The notes under the pieces: model-generated
The model's database searches: none
What the model was told of the DNA's origin: nothing
The model's input: only the letters and a program-made list of their open reading frames with translations
Position numbers and translations under genes: made by a program
Shown: in pieces, positions 52,709 through 62,333 of the stretch
How positions within the stretch are numbered: position 1 is the first letter of the stretch
Layout: each line of letters starts with the position of its first letter
Origin: WHSO01 sp963732875
GTDB taxonomy: Bacteria; Pseudomonadota; Alphaproteobacteria; SMXQ01
Reading direction: 5' to 3'
Length of the DNA: 64,000 bases
Assembly (NCBI GenBank): GCA_963732875.1
Contig: CAVTBD010000003.1
Location: forward strand, 1-64,000

Positions 52709-53846
52709 CTATTCCGCCTTCTTCTTTTTCGACCGCTTGCGCTTGCGTTCCGGCATCTTGCTGGTGATCACTTCCTTGGCGATCTCCTGCAGCCGGATGC
52801 GGGTCTTGAAGAACTTCTCCTGCTGGCCGTTGAAATAGGTCACCCCCGGATGCGGCGCCAGTTCCGCGTCGCCCGCTTTCACGTCGCGGCGGCGCGAATT
52901 GCGCGGCACCGCCGCCCAGCCCTCCTGGCCAGCCTTGCTCAGCAGCCAGTTGATATAGACGGCCGCCGCGTTCGGGTGGGGCGCGCGGTCGACGACACCG
53001 AGGGCGCCGAAGCCCGAGCTCTGCTGCTGCACCTTGTAGAAGCTGTCGGGCAGCGGGGCGATGTTCTTGCCGAGCCCCTGCTTCTGGAAGATCGCAAGGT
53101 CGTTCTCGCCGATGCCGAGGCCGATCGGGTAGCGCCCGCGCACCATCCATTCCGCCTCCTGGCGGCGGTTGGTGGAATAGACGATCTTCTGGCGGTAGAG
53201 CGCGCGCAGGAAATCCTCGCCCAGGTTCTCGTAGATGGTCTGCGAAGCGCCGTTGCCCGAGCCGTTGAAGCGCGGGTCATCCCACACGATCTTGCCGGCG
53301 AACTCGGGCTTGAGAAGATCCTTGATCGAGGTGATCTGGGACTTCTTGACGAAGTCCCAGTTGACCGCGATCGGGTTCTGGGTGGTGCCGTCGAAGGCAT
53401 AGAAGAATTTCTTCTCCTTGTCCATCCAGCCGGCATCGAAGCCGCCGTGCCAATGGCTGTCGTCCATGGTGTCCTTGGTGAGGTAGGGCCGCAGCGGCTG
53501 GAAAATGCCCTGGGGCTTGAGCTTGCCGACGCGCGGTCGACGGGCCCGATACCCAGACGTCCCAGGCGTAGATGCCGGCCTTGCGCTCGCGCAGCAGCTT
53601 GGGCACGTCGGTGCGATTGGATGCGCCCGAGAACTGCACCTTGATGTCGGGATGGACCTTGGCGAAGGCGTTCACCAGGGCCTCGGCGTAGCGCTTGCCG
53701 GGCGCGCCGTGCACCACGACGATGCCCTCCTGCTTGGCCTTGGCGAGGACCGTGCTCCAGTCGTCGAGTGCCACGGCCTGTCCGGCCGTGAACGCAATTA
53801 CGGCAGCGCCGAGCGCGCCCGCCATTATGGGCTTCGAGAAAAACAT
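52709..53846 (-). CDS. ABC solute-binding protein with Lys-rich tail (one frameshift)
   Basis: About 378 residues. Signal peptide GALGAAVIAFTAGQAVA; then GIVVVHGAPGKRYAEALVNAF and DVPKLLRERKAGIYAWDV in one frame. After a one-base change near 53530 it continues with WHGGFDAGWMDKEKKFFYAF, WDDPRFNGSGNG and NWLLSKAGQ. It is of the same type as 39669-40780. It ends ERKRKRSKKKKAE, again a strongly basic tail on a periplasmic protein. GGGAGGCG stands before ATG 53846. First gene of the minus ABC operon. Confidence 0.8.
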
Positions 53847-53972
53847 CTTTTCGCCTCCCGCAGAATTCGCAACGCGGTTTCGTTTATTGACAACTTTATA
53901 TCCGACCGGTGCCCCATTGTCGAACCTGTCAGGTGACGCTTGGCACCTCAGGTCCGGCAATAGTCGCTTGCG

Positions 53973-55208
53973 TCACGAAGGACGGTGCAGGCCGGCGCGT
54001 CGCATCGCCAGGTAGGCCGGGACCATCATCGCCGCCAGCACGGTGCCGGTGACGAAGAAGCTCCATTCGATTCCCACCGCCTGGGTCAGGCCGCCCATAG
54101 TGATCGGCACGATCACCTGGATCAGCCGGTTGGTCGTGGTGCGGAGCCCGACCGCGCGGCCCTGACGGTTGCCGCTCGACTTCGCGATGATGGAGATCAT
54201 CAGGGGCTGGCTCATGCCCATGGTGATGCCGCGCAGGCTGGTCAGCGCGAGGAATATGAAGAAAGCCGAGAACAGCGGCGTCACGGAGATCAGTGCGATC
54301 GAGATGCCGACGGTCAGGAACAGCAAGATGGGCGCGCGTAGGATACGCGTCGCCGCGCGGCTCGTGAGCGCGGAAAAACTGCCCGTCAGCGAGTTCGCCG
54401 ACGACAGGAGGCCGATCATCGTGCCGGTCATGCCGATATGCTGGAGGTAGACGATATAGAACGACGATTTGATGCCGTTGCCCGAGATGCGGATGGCGGC
54501 CATCAGGATGACGAAGGCGATGGTCGGCACCGCCAGCAGCCGGAACGCCTCGATGTAGTCGCTGAGGCGCGGCACGAGGTCGCGGAATGCAATCGGGCGG
54601 GGGTTGCCGCCGTCGTCCGTGCGTGGGGCATCGGGTGGCAGCACGCGCGCCGTCATCCACATGGCGAGGCCGGGTAGTGCCAGCACCGCGAAGCTCGGCC
54701 ACGGCCCCAGCAGGTCCCAGACGGCGCCGATCACGGGCGGACCCGCGATCGAGCCGATGCGGCTCGCGAAGCTGAGCCGGCCCGCGTGCCGCGTGGAGCC
54801 GCGCATGATCTGGCCGATCAGGGTCTGGGCGCCGACCCAGCCCATGGAGGCGGCAAGGCCGTTGAGCATCTGCAGGGCGATCAGGGCCGGTATGAACGGC
54901 ATCGCCGGGTAGAGCGGCGTCGTGACGATGGCGACGCCGGCGAAGAACAGAATCACCCGGCGCGTGCCGATCCGGTCCATCAGCGCGCCGCCGTGGATCG
55001 CGAGCAGGAGCGGCAGGAACGAGCGCGCGCCCAGGATCAGGCCGAGCGTCAGCGGTGTCGGGTCGAGCGCCAGCGCCCACAGCGGCACGACGATGTTCAT
55101 CATGTTGGAGATGCTGTTGGAGAACAGCCCCGCGCCGTAGACGGCCAGCTTGACCTTGAGCGGCAGGTCGTCGCCCGCGGCAGTCCCGTTCGCCGTCGTC
55201 TCGGTCAC
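53973..55208 (-). CDS. Major facilitator superfamily transporter
   Basis: 411 residues with about twelve membrane segments. The MFS loop 2-3 motif is seen as GALMDRIGTRR, and the second-half equivalent is weaker. GTG 55208 is chosen because GGGGAGGACTT precedes it; longer forms from 55337 would add a non-membrane leader. Substrate unknown, but the position, divergent from the LigB/oxygenase operon, suggests export or uptake of an aromatic acid or product. Confidence 0.8.
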   Translation of the reverse strand: MTETTANGTAAGDDLPLKVKLAVYGAGLFSNSISNMMNIVVPLWALALDPTPLTLGLILGARSFLPLLLAIHGGALMDRIGTRRVILFFAGVAIVTTPLYPAMPFIPALIALQMLNGLAASMGWVGAQTLIGQIMRGSTRHAGRLSFASRIGSIAGPPVIGAVWDLLGPWPSFAVLALPGLAMWMTARVLPPDAPRTDDGGNPRPIAFRDLVPRLSDYIEAFRLLAVPTIAFVILMAAIRISGNGIKSSFYIVYLQHIGMTGTMIGLLSSANSLTGSFSALTSRAATRILRAPILLFLTVGISIALISVTPLFSAFFIFLALTSLRGITMGMSQPLMISIIAKSSGNRQGRAVGLRTTTNRLIQVIVPITMGGLTQAVGIEWSFFVTGTVLAAMMVPAYLAMRRAGLHRPS

Positions 55209-55408
55209 CAAGTCCTCCCCGGCCGCAAAAATTATTTTTCCCGTGCCGGGGCAATCGCCTGTCGCGATCGAACCCCCGGCGACGGCCATGCGGCGCTTGA
55301 ATTCACGTAAGGGCGGATGCACAATTTCGTCAATCAATAAAGCATGCCGAATAGCGAAAATCGCGCGGACGCGCGCGAGACGACTGCGGCGAAGAGGGAG
55401 GGACGGGC

Positions 55409-56320
55409 TTGGCCGAGATCGTTGGATGCATGGCGATGTCCCATGCCCCGCAGCTGCTCACGCCGCCAGACAAATGGTCGAGCCTGCCCGACCGCGCCAG
55501 GGGGCCGTTCCGTCCCCGGCCCGGGATCGAAACCGAGCTGACGTCCGATGCCATGCGGACCAACGCGGCGCGTTGCGACAGCGCGATCGCGGCGCTGCGC
55601 GAGCAGCTCGCGCGGTGGGCGCCGGACACGATCGTGATCGTCGGGGACGACCAGCACGAAAACCTGCTCGACGACAACATGCCGCCATTCTCGATCTTCA
55701 TCGGGGACGAGGTGGACGCCACCCGCAAGTACCGCTACTTCGGCACCGAGACCCGCGGCCAGGTGACGCGCTACAAGGTCAACGCCCCACTCGCACAGGA
55801 ATTGATCGGCGACCTGATGGACGCGGGATTCGATCCGGCATGGTCGCGCAAGACGCGTTTCGAGGGCGGGCTCGGCCATGCCTTCGGGCGGGTGCTCGAA
55901 TTTCTGGCGCCCGGGAATAACACGGCCATCGTGCCGGTCATGGTCAACACCTACTTTCCACCGGCGCCGAGCGCGGCGCGTTGCGTCGCCTTCGGCCGCG
56001 CCCTCGGGGCGGCGATCCGGGCGTCCGGCGCGGCGCGCCGCGCCGTGCTGGTCGGATCGGGCGGGCTGAGCCACACCAAGATCGATGAGGGCCTCGACCG
56101 CGACTTCATTGCGGCGCTGGAATCGAACGATCTCGATTTCATGGCGTCCATCGGCAACGAGACCCTGACCGCCGGCACGTCCGAAATCCGCAACTGGATG
56201 ATCGTCGCGGGCGCCGCCGGCGCGGGCGGCGCGATGGTCGACTACGTGCCGTGCTATCGCCAGGCCAATGGCGTCGGCTGTGCCATGGGCTTCGCCCGCT
56301 GGGAAAGCAGGGCGGCGTGA
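55409..56320 (+). CDS. LigB-type (class III) extradiol ring-cleavage dioxygenase
   Basis: 303 residues of the LigB fold. H12 (MSHAP) has the same number as the iron ligand of LigB. Further candidates are H83 (DDQHEN), the catalytic His H222 (GGLSHTKID) and the Glu ligand E259 (GTSEIRNW). It opens a catecholic ring such as protocatechuate, gallate or a related dihydroxy acid. No LigA-like small subunit is seen, so it may be a single-chain type. TTG start after AGGGAGGGACGGGC; ATG 55430 is the alternative but would remove residues before H12. First gene of the plus operon. Confidence 0.82.
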   Translation: MAEIVGCMAMSHAPQLLTPPDKWSSLPDRARGPFRPRPGIETELTSDAMRTNAARCDSAIAALREQLARWAPDTIVIVGDDQHENLLDDNMPPFSIFIGDEVDATRKYRYFGTETRGQVTRYKVNAPLAQELIGDLMDAGFDPAWSRKTRFEGGLGHAFGRVLEFLAPGNNTAIVPVMVNTYFPPAPSAARCVAFGRALGAAIRASGAARRAVLVGSGGLSHTKIDEGLDRDFIAALESNDLDFMASIGNETLTAGTSEIRNWMIVAGAAGAGGAMVDYVPCYRQANGVGCAMGFARWESRAA

Positions 56321-57516
56321 AACGACCCAAGGGGAAGCTTCGCGTCGGCATCGCCGGGCTGGGCGTCGCCTCGACCCAGGTCCTGCCCGCGTTCCATGAC
56401 GGCGCACCCTACGAGCTCGCCGGTGGCGCCGACCTGCGCGGTGAGGCGCGGCAGGCATTCGAGACGACGTACGACCGTCCCGCCTTCGCGACCGTGGAAG
56501 AGCTATGCCGCCGTCCCGACGTGGACGCGGTGTGGATCGCGACCCCCAACACCCTGCACATGCAGCACACGGTGACGGCGGCGCGTGCCGGCAAGCACGT
56601 CATCTGCGAAAAGCCGATGGCGGTGACCCTGCCGCAGTGCGACCGCATGATCCGCGCTTGCGAGGACGCGGGCGTCCGGTTCCTGCAGGGCCATTCCAAG
56701 ATCTACCAGCCGCCGATCCGGGGCATCCGCGAGGTGGTGCAATCAGGCAAGCTCGGCCGCGTGGTGCAGATCCAGGCCTGTAACTTCAACGACTGGCTCC
56801 AGCGCCCCCGTTTGCCGCCGGAGCTCGATACCTCCAAGGGCGGCGGCATCGTCTATCGCCAGGGGCCGCACATGGTCGACATCGTGCGCTTCATTGGCGG
56901 CGGCCTGGTCAGGAGCGTGCGCGGCATCTCGGGCCGCGCCGATCCCCATTTCGATACCGAAGGCCATTTCTCCGCGCTCCTGGAGTTCGAGGACGGTGCG
57001 GCGGCGACGCTGACTTTCAACGGGTATGGCTATTTCGACGTTGCCGAGCTGACCTGGGACATCGGCGAATCGGGCGCGCTCCAGACCGGCGCGCGCGCCT
57101 TCCCGCGGGCCGACAAGCCGCGCCTCACCGGGCCGGCCGATCCCACGCGCAAGGCAAGCGGCGCGCAGGCGCGCAAGACCGGCGGCCACAGGCGCCCGGA
57201 GAAGCGCCACCAGCCGTTCTTCGGCCTCACCACCGTGTTCTGCGAGCGCGGCGTCGTGCGCCAGTCGCCCGACGGTCTCTACGTCTACACCGAGAAAGGC
57301 CGCAAGGAAGTGGCGGTGCCGCGCGCGCTCGGCCGCGAGGCGGAGCTTTCCGAGCTGGCGGCCGCGATCCGTACCGGCCGGTCGGTGTTCCCGGACGGCA
57401 CTTGGGGGAAGGCGACCCTCGAGGTCTGCCTCGCCATCCTGGCATCGTCGCGGGACGGGCGCGTGCGCCGCATGCGCCACCAGGTCCCGGTGCCCGGCCG
57501 CAAAGCTGCGGGATAA
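56317..57516 (+). CDS. Gfo/Idh/MocA oxidoreductase, phthalate 4,5-dihydrodiol dehydrogenase-like
   Basis: 399 residues from GTG 56317, which overlaps the LigB stop (GTGA). Rossmann loop GIAGLG (11-16), catalytic ICEKPMA (E98-K99-P100) and a C-domain with QGHSKIYQPP, NFNDWLQRPR and FNGYGYFDVAELTW. The last three segments recall Pht4-type enzymes that rearomatise cis-dihydrodiols of phthalate with NAD. LigC, a semialdehyde dehydrogenase of ring cleavage, is in the same superfamily but is shorter. With the Rieske oxygenase in the same operon the dihydrodiol role is preferred. Confidence 0.75.
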   Translation: MKRPKGKLRVGIAGLGVASTQVLPAFHDGAPYELAGGADLRGEARQAFETTYDRPAFATVEELCRRPDVDAVWIATPNTLHMQHTVTAARAGKHVICEKPMAVTLPQCDRMIRACEDAGVRFLQGHSKIYQPPIRGIREVVQSGKLGRVVQIQACNFNDWLQRPRLPPELDTSKGGGIVYRQGPHMVDIVRFIGGGLVRSVRGISGRADPHFDTEGHFSALLEFEDGAAATLTFNGYGYFDVAELTWDIGESGALQTGARAFPRADKPRLTGPADPTRKASGAQARKTGGHRRPEKRHQPFFGLTTVFCERGVVRQSPDGLYVYTEKGRKEVAVPRALGREAELSELAAAIRTGRSVFPDGTWGKATLEVCLAILASSRDGRVRRMRHQVPVPGRKAAG

Positions 57517-57542
57517 CCCTTCACCACAGGAGCAACGCACTT

Positions 57543-57926
57543 ATGGCAAAGCGTCAGGTCATCGCCGGCAAGGGCATTCCCTCCCATCCGCAGCCGTTCC
57601 CGACGGCCGTCCGGGTCGGCAACGTCATCTTTTCCTCCGCGGTCGGCGGCCACGATCCTGAGACGCGCAAGGCGCCTGAAGGGAAGGAAGCGCAGATCGC
57701 CCAGGCCTTCGCCAACATGCGCACCATCGTGGAAACCGGCGGCGGCACGGTCGGCGATATCGGCAAGGTGGTGGTATACCTGCGCGACCGCGACGACCGC
57801 GAGCTGGTCAACGTGGAATGGGTGAAGATGTTTCCCGACGAGAACGACCGCCCGGTGCGCCATACCGTGGCGAGCGAGCTTCCCGGCAAGCTGTTCATCC
57901 AGCTCGAATTCATGGCGGTCGTGTAG
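57543..57926 (+). CDS. RidA/YjgF-family protein
   Basis: 127 residues of the RidA fold with IFSSAVGG, VVVYLRDRDD and the late Arg in RPVRHTVAS. RidA proteins hydrolyse reactive enamines/imines; variants in catabolic operons deaminate pathway intermediates. CAGGAG stands ten bases before the ATG. It lies between the dehydrogenase (26 bases) and the class II aldolase gene (34 bases), clearly the same operon. Confidence 0.85.
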   Translation: MAKRQVIAGKGIPSHPQPFPTAVRVGNVIFSSAVGGHDPETRKAPEGKEAQIAQAFANMRTIVETGGGTVGDIGKVVVYLRDRDDRELVNVEWVKMFPDENDRPVRHTVASELPGKLFIQLEFMAVV

Positions 57927-57960
57927 CGATGGAAGGCGTGATGGCAGCGGAGTATTCGGC

Positions 57961-58731
57961 ATGACGGGCGATCTTGCCTCCGGACGGGAGATGGTGGCGC
58001 GTGCCTGCCGCATGATCGGCAACCTCGGCTTGACCAAGGCCGCCACCGGGCATATCAGCCGGCGCACCGAGGGCGGATTCCTGGTGCGCGCCCGCGGCCG
58101 CGACGAGGTCGGCGTGCGCTACACCAGCGCCGACGAGGTCATCGCCGTCGACGGCGATGGCAACAAGCTCGACGGGCCGGACGGTCTGACGCCGCCTCAG
58201 GAGGTCTACATCCACAGCTGGCTCTATCGGACGCGGCCCGAGGTGAACAGCGTCGTGCACGTCCATCCCGCCACGGTGGTGCTGTTCACCATCACCGAGA
58301 AAAAGCTGCTGCCTTTGTTCGGCGCCTACGACCCGACAGGCCTGCGCATCACGGTCGAGGGGCCGAGCCTCTACGACCGCGCCATCCTCATCAAGAACGA
58401 CGCGCTCGGTAAGGAGTTCGCCGCCGCCATGGGCCGGGCGCGCATCTGCTTGATGCGCGGCCACGGCATCACCACGGTCGGCCCCACCGTGGAGGAGGCG
58501 ACGCTTGCCGCCATCAAGATCAACGAGGTGGCGGAGATGAACTACCGGGCGTATCTTCTGGGTGATCCCAAGCCCATATCCGACGAGGACATCAGGACGT
58601 TCATTCCCGGATACGGGCTCGAGCGCCGCAACGAAGCCGCATCCAGCGGACTGCCGCCGCTCATGGGCAATGTACGCTCGTCCTGGCGCTATTACGCCAC
58701 CCTCGTAGGAGAAGACAACTCCGTCGCATGA
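57961..58731 (+). CDS. Class II aldolase/adducin-family decarboxylase or aldolase, copy 1
   Basis: 256 residues. Zinc ligands HVH in VNSVVHVHPATV and H in MRGHGITTVG; catalytic Glu before them in PPQEVYIHSW. Members of this family include fuculose aldolase and the dihydroxyphthalate decarboxylase PhtC. With a Rieske oxygenase, dihydrodiol dehydrogenase and LigB in the operon, removal of a ring carboxylate is a good proposal. About 60 percent of its residues match the copy at 62334, by eye. It is followed by a Rieske gene, as is the second copy. Confidence 0.78.
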   Translation: MTGDLASGREMVARACRMIGNLGLTKAATGHISRRTEGGFLVRARGRDEVGVRYTSADEVIAVDGDGNKLDGPDGLTPPQEVYIHSWLYRTRPEVNSVVHVHPATVVLFTITEKKLLPLFGAYDPTGLRITVEGPSLYDRAILIKNDALGKEFAAAMGRARICLMRGHGITTVGPTVEEATLAAIKINEVAEMNYRAYLLGDPKPISDEDIRTFIPGYGLERRNEAASSGLPPLMGNVRSSWRYYATLVGEDNSVA

Positions 58732-58759
58732 CGGAGCGCAGGTGCCATCGGAGGAAACC

Positions 58760-59929
58760 ATGCTGTCTCATGAAGTCAACGAAGCGATGACCCGGGTCGG
58801 GCGCGGGACGCCCGCGGGCGAATTGTTGCGTCGCTACTGGCAGCCGATCGCGGCCGAAGCAGAGATCACGGCGGAGACCCCCAAGCTGCGCGTGCGCGCG
58901 CTGGGCGAGGACCTGGTGCTGTTCCGCAATGGATCGGGCAAGCTCGGATTGGTGGAGGAGCAATGCCCGCATCGCTCGGCCTCGCTCTATTACGGTTTCA
59001 TCGAGGACGACGGCCTGCGCTGCCCCTATCACGGCTGGAAGTTCGACTGTAGCGGCAAGTGCCTCGAGCAGCCGTTCGAGCCCAAGGACAACACCCTCAG
59101 GGAGAGTGTGCAGCATCGTGCCTATCCGGTGCAGGTGCTGGGCGGGATGGTATTCGCCTACATGGGGCCCGAGCCGGTGCCGCTGCTGCCGCGCTGGGAA
59201 CAGCTCCTGCGCGAGGACGGCGAGCGCCGCGTCTTCATCCTGCCGATGCTCGACTGCAACTGGCTCCAGATCATGGAGAACGCCTGCGATCCGTGCCACA
59301 CCTACTACCTTCACGCCCATACCCTTGCGCTCAAGGGCAAGGCGCGCCGCGGCGCCTACTACTACCGGCCGATCGAGAAGATGCATTTCGAGATCGTCGA
59401 GGAACCCGCCTGGGTCGGCCTCCGCAAGCAGCGTATCTACGGCGGCGACGAGGGCGAGGAGGAAGGCGGCCACCCGGTGATCTTCCCGCACCTGCTGCTG
59501 ACGCCCCAGCGCGAGCATCTCGTCATGCACATGCGTCTCGCGGTGGACGACACCCATACCAAGGTGTTCCGCTACCAGTTCACCCCCAACGACGACGGCA
59601 GCGCGGTCCCGCAGCCCAATATCGTGCCGGTGGAATACGTGCCGCCGCTGCGCGACGAAAACGGCGTCTACCACATGGATACCTTCGCGTCCCACGACGG
59701 CATGGCATGGGAGACCCAGGGGGCCATCACTGACCGCGCGCGCGAGCACCTCGGCACGTCGGACGCCGGCATCGCGCTGTTCCGGCGCCTGCTGCGCGAG
59801 CAGATCAAGGAAGTCGAGGAGGGGCGCGATCCCAAGGGCGTGATCCGCGATCCCAGGGTCAACGACTATATCCGCATCGACGTCTCGACCGGCCAGCGCC
59901 GCATGGCCCGTGCGCTCGCCGACAACTGA
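58760..59929 (+). CDS. Rieske ring-hydroxylating oxygenase alpha subunit (phthalate dioxygenase type), copy 1
   Basis: 389 residues. Rieske centre C69-P-H71, C88-x2-H91 (EQCPHRSASL, CPYHGWKFDC); mononuclear iron site NACDPCHTYYLH (D and two His). It resembles phthalate 4,5- and chlorobenzoate dioxygenases, single-subunit oxygenases served by an FMN/ferredoxin reductase. No reductase gene is in the window. GGAGGA precedes ATG 58760; a GTG 18 bases earlier is not needed. Operon position 5 after LigB. Confidence 0.87.
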   Translation: MLSHEVNEAMTRVGRGTPAGELLRRYWQPIAAEAEITAETPKLRVRALGEDLVLFRNGSGKLGLVEEQCPHRSASLYYGFIEDDGLRCPYHGWKFDCSGKCLEQPFEPKDNTLRESVQHRAYPVQVLGGMVFAYMGPEPVPLLPRWEQLLREDGERRVFILPMLDCNWLQIMENACDPCHTYYLHAHTLALKGKARRGAYYYRPIEKMHFEIVEEPAWVGLRKQRIYGGDEGEEEGGHPVIFPHLLLTPQREHLVMHMRLAVDDTHTKVFRYQFTPNDDGSAVPQPNIVPVEYVPPLRDENGVYHMDTFASHDGMAWETQGAITDRAREHLGTSDAGIALFRRLLREQIKEVEEGRDPKGVIRDPRVNDYIRIDVSTGQRRMARALADN

Positions 59930-59948
59930 CGCCGAAGGAACCGGAACG

Positions 59949-61070
59949 ATGTCCGAAGACGCCAAGGCCGCGGCGGTGCGCGCGCCCAACGATCCCGAAG
60001 CCAAGGTCCACAAGCGCCCGCCGCAGTACTACTTCGTGTGGCAGGAGAACGAAGGGATTCCGGTCCACGACACCTTCCACGTGGACGACCTCGCCACGGT
60101 CGACGTGGGGGCATGGGACCGCTTCGGCGGGAACGGCTGCTTCATCAACCTGACCAATTCGTTCCTGGTGGGCTCGTTCGTGCTCGAAATCCCCCCCGGG
60201 AAGGCGCTCAACCCGGTCCACCACCTGTTCGAGGGCACGACCTACGTCATCTCCGGGCGTGGCGAAACGGTCATCGAGCAGCCTGGCGCGCCGTCCCGCA
60301 CCGTCGAATGGCAGGCGCGGTCGCTGTTCTCGCCGCCGCTCAACACCACCTACCGGCACCGTAACCTCGATCCCACTAAGCCCGCGCGCCTGTTGGTGGT
60401 CAACAACGCGCCGCTGGTGCTGAGCCTCTATCACGACGAGGACTTCGTGTTCGGCTCGGGCTACGCCTTCAGCCGCCGTTACCAGGGCGAGGACGGCTTC
60501 TTCGACGGGGTTCCGGAGTACCTTGGCAGCCGCCTGTCGCGCGTCAACTACATCCGCGACGTCGGCCAGTACGAACTCTACGACTGGGAAATGCGCGGCA
60601 AGGGAGCCAAGACGGCGTTCATGTCGCTGTCGGGCAATACCATCGCTGCCCATATCTCGTCGTTCGAGGTCGGCACCTACAAGAAGGCCCACCGCCACGG
60701 CGCCGGCGCCCATGTCGTGATGCTCGACGGCGAGGGCTATTCGCTGCTGTGGGAAGAGGGCAAGCCGCGCCACCGCGTCGAATGGAAGGCCGGCACCATG
60801 TTCGCGCCGCCGGAGTGGTGGTACCACCAGCACTTCAATACCGGGCGCGAGCCTGCCCGCTATCTCGCCATCCGCAACAACAACCCGGAGCACCCGCTGC
60901 GCATGGGGATGCCGCGCATCCGCGATTCCGGCGACGGCATGACCCAGTTCGGCCGGGCCCAGATCGATTTCGAGGACGAGGACCCCGCGATCTATGCGGA
61001 CTATGCCGCCGAGCTCGCCGCCAAGGGCGTGGAGTTGCGCCAGGCCAGGCCGGTCTACCGCGGCGGCTGA
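59949..61070 (+). CDS. Bicupin protein, second copy
   Basis: 373 residues, paralogue of 35094-36206. First cupin: NPVHHLFEGTTYVISGRGE; second: HRHGAGAHVVMLDGEGYSLLW and WYYHQHFNTGR-like metal residues (WYHQHFN). ATG 59949 follows AAGGAACCGG; a GTG upstream is rejected. Function unknown; its place right after a Rieske gene in both loci of the window (bicupin plus oxygenase) links it to aromatic turnover, as a dioxygenase or a sensor/storage protein. Confidence 0.75.
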   Translation: MSEDAKAAAVRAPNDPEAKVHKRPPQYYFVWQENEGIPVHDTFHVDDLATVDVGAWDRFGGNGCFINLTNSFLVGSFVLEIPPGKALNPVHHLFEGTTYVISGRGETVIEQPGAPSRTVEWQARSLFSPPLNTTYRHRNLDPTKPARLLVVNNAPLVLSLYHDEDFVFGSGYAFSRRYQGEDGFFDGVPEYLGSRLSRVNYIRDVGQYELYDWEMRGKGAKTAFMSLSGNTIAAHISSFEVGTYKKAHRHGAGAHVVMLDGEGYSLLWEEGKPRHRVEWKAGTMFAPPEWWYHQHFNTGREPARYLAIRNNNPEHPLRMGMPRIRDSGDGMTQFGRAQIDFEDEDPAIYADYAAELAAKGVELRQARPVYRGG

Positions 61071-61209
61071 CGCCCCGGCCCGGAAAAATATTGTTTTACA
61101 AAGCCTTGGCGGGATTGTGCAGGGGTACGATTCGGGGTCAGGGAATCGCGCCGGTGGCGCTACTATCGGTGCAGGTTCGTTGACGCGTCACGCAGGCCGG
61201 AGCGGCTCG

Positions 61210-62136
61210 ATGGAGAACCTGAACGACCTTGTGATCTTCGTGAAGGTGGTCGAAGCTGGCGGCTTTTCCAGCGCGGCTGGCGCTTTGCGCATGTCGCCCG
61301 GACTCGTCAGCCGGCGGCTACGCCACCTCGAGGAAGAGCTCGGGGTGCAGCTGGTCAACCGCTCGACGCGCCACATCGGCCTCACCGAGGCGGGCGAGGC
61401 CTTCTACAAGGAATGCGCCCGGGCGCTCGCGGCGATCGACGCCGCGCGCAGCGCCGCCGTCGGCCTGTCCGATGAACCGCGTGGCACGCTCAAGGTCCAT
61501 GCCGCGGTCGGCGTCGGCCAGAGCCTGGTTGCCGACGCGGCGATCGCCTTCAAGCAGGCCTATCCGGACATGACCATCGACCTTCACGTCGGCTCGCATC
61601 GGGTCAACCTGCTGAAGGACGGCTACGACGTCGTGTTCAAGACCTCGACCGTCACGGATTCGAGCCTCGAATGCCGCGAGTTCGGATACATCCGCCATGT
61701 CATCGTGGCCGCCCCCGACTACCTGCGCCGCGCCGGCACGCCGCACGCGCCCGAAGAGCTCCAGCACCATGAGTGCCTGATCCAGTACGGGCGCAGGCCG
61801 CCCACCGACTGGTATTTCCTCGGCCCGCAAGGGTCCTATGCGGTGCGGGTGGCGGGCAGCTTCCGAAGCTCCAGCGCGGTCACGCTCTCCACGGCGGCGG
61901 CGCGCGGCCTCGGCATCGCCCATGTCCCGGAATACGTGCTCTACGGCCACCGTCACGAAGGCGACCTGCAGGTGGTGTTCGACGATTGCGTGGCACCGCA
62001 GCGGCTGCTCAAGGCCTACTATCCCCGCTCGCGTCATCTGCCGGCCAAGGTACAGGCGTTCCTCGACTGTCTCGACCTGGTGGATGCCCACCGGTCCGTG
62101 TTCACCGCGGGCCCCCGCAAACGGGGCCTGGCCTAG
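61210..62136 (+). CDS. LysR-type regulator
   Basis: 308 residues. MENLNDLVIFVKVVEAGGFS is a typical start of the CrgA/aromatic-responsive subgroup; HTH AAGALRMSPGLVSRRLRHLE; wing VNRSTRHIGLTEAG; effector domain to the end. It lies between the two oxygenase modules in the same direction, so it is not the classic divergent arrangement, and could be read from the operon in front. Candidate regulator of both modules. Confidence 0.88.
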   Translation: MENLNDLVIFVKVVEAGGFSSAAGALRMSPGLVSRRLRHLEEELGVQLVNRSTRHIGLTEAGEAFYKECARALAAIDAARSAAVGLSDEPRGTLKVHAAVGVGQSLVADAAIAFKQAYPDMTIDLHVGSHRVNLLKDGYDVVFKTSTVTDSSLECREFGYIRHVIVAAPDYLRRAGTPHAPEELQHHECLIQYGRRPPTDWYFLGPQGSYAVRVAGSFRSSSAVTLSTAAARGLGIAHVPEYVLYGHRHEGDLQVVFDDCVAPQRLLKAYYPRSRHLPAKVQAFLDCLDLVDAHRSVFTAGPRKRGLA

Positions 62137-62333
62137 GAAATCCGGCCGGAACCGGTGTGTATCCGGGTGTCGATATTCGGAACGGCAGGTCTAATAATAA
62201 AATCTCTTTTGACTCTTTGGCGGGTAATCAACCCGTCATTCTGTCGGTAAGCTTCGAATCAAGAATGAAAACAGGGGGATGAAGGCCGGTAGCGATAACG
62301 GGCCGTCCCCCGCAGGCGGGGAAATTCTGGGAT

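Noticed and set aside
53886..53900. Fifth copy of the TGTCAA operator near the ABC binding-protein gene
   Set aside because: Only one half (TTGACA) is present; no matching arm at seven bases.
58661..60013. 450-residue minus-strand frame
   Set aside because: Mirror of the Rieske oxygenase gene, which is certain from its metal motifs.
62221..62235. CGGGT-AATCA-ACCCG hairpin after the LysR gene
   Set aside because: Five-pair stem without T run; too weak to call a terminator or operator.
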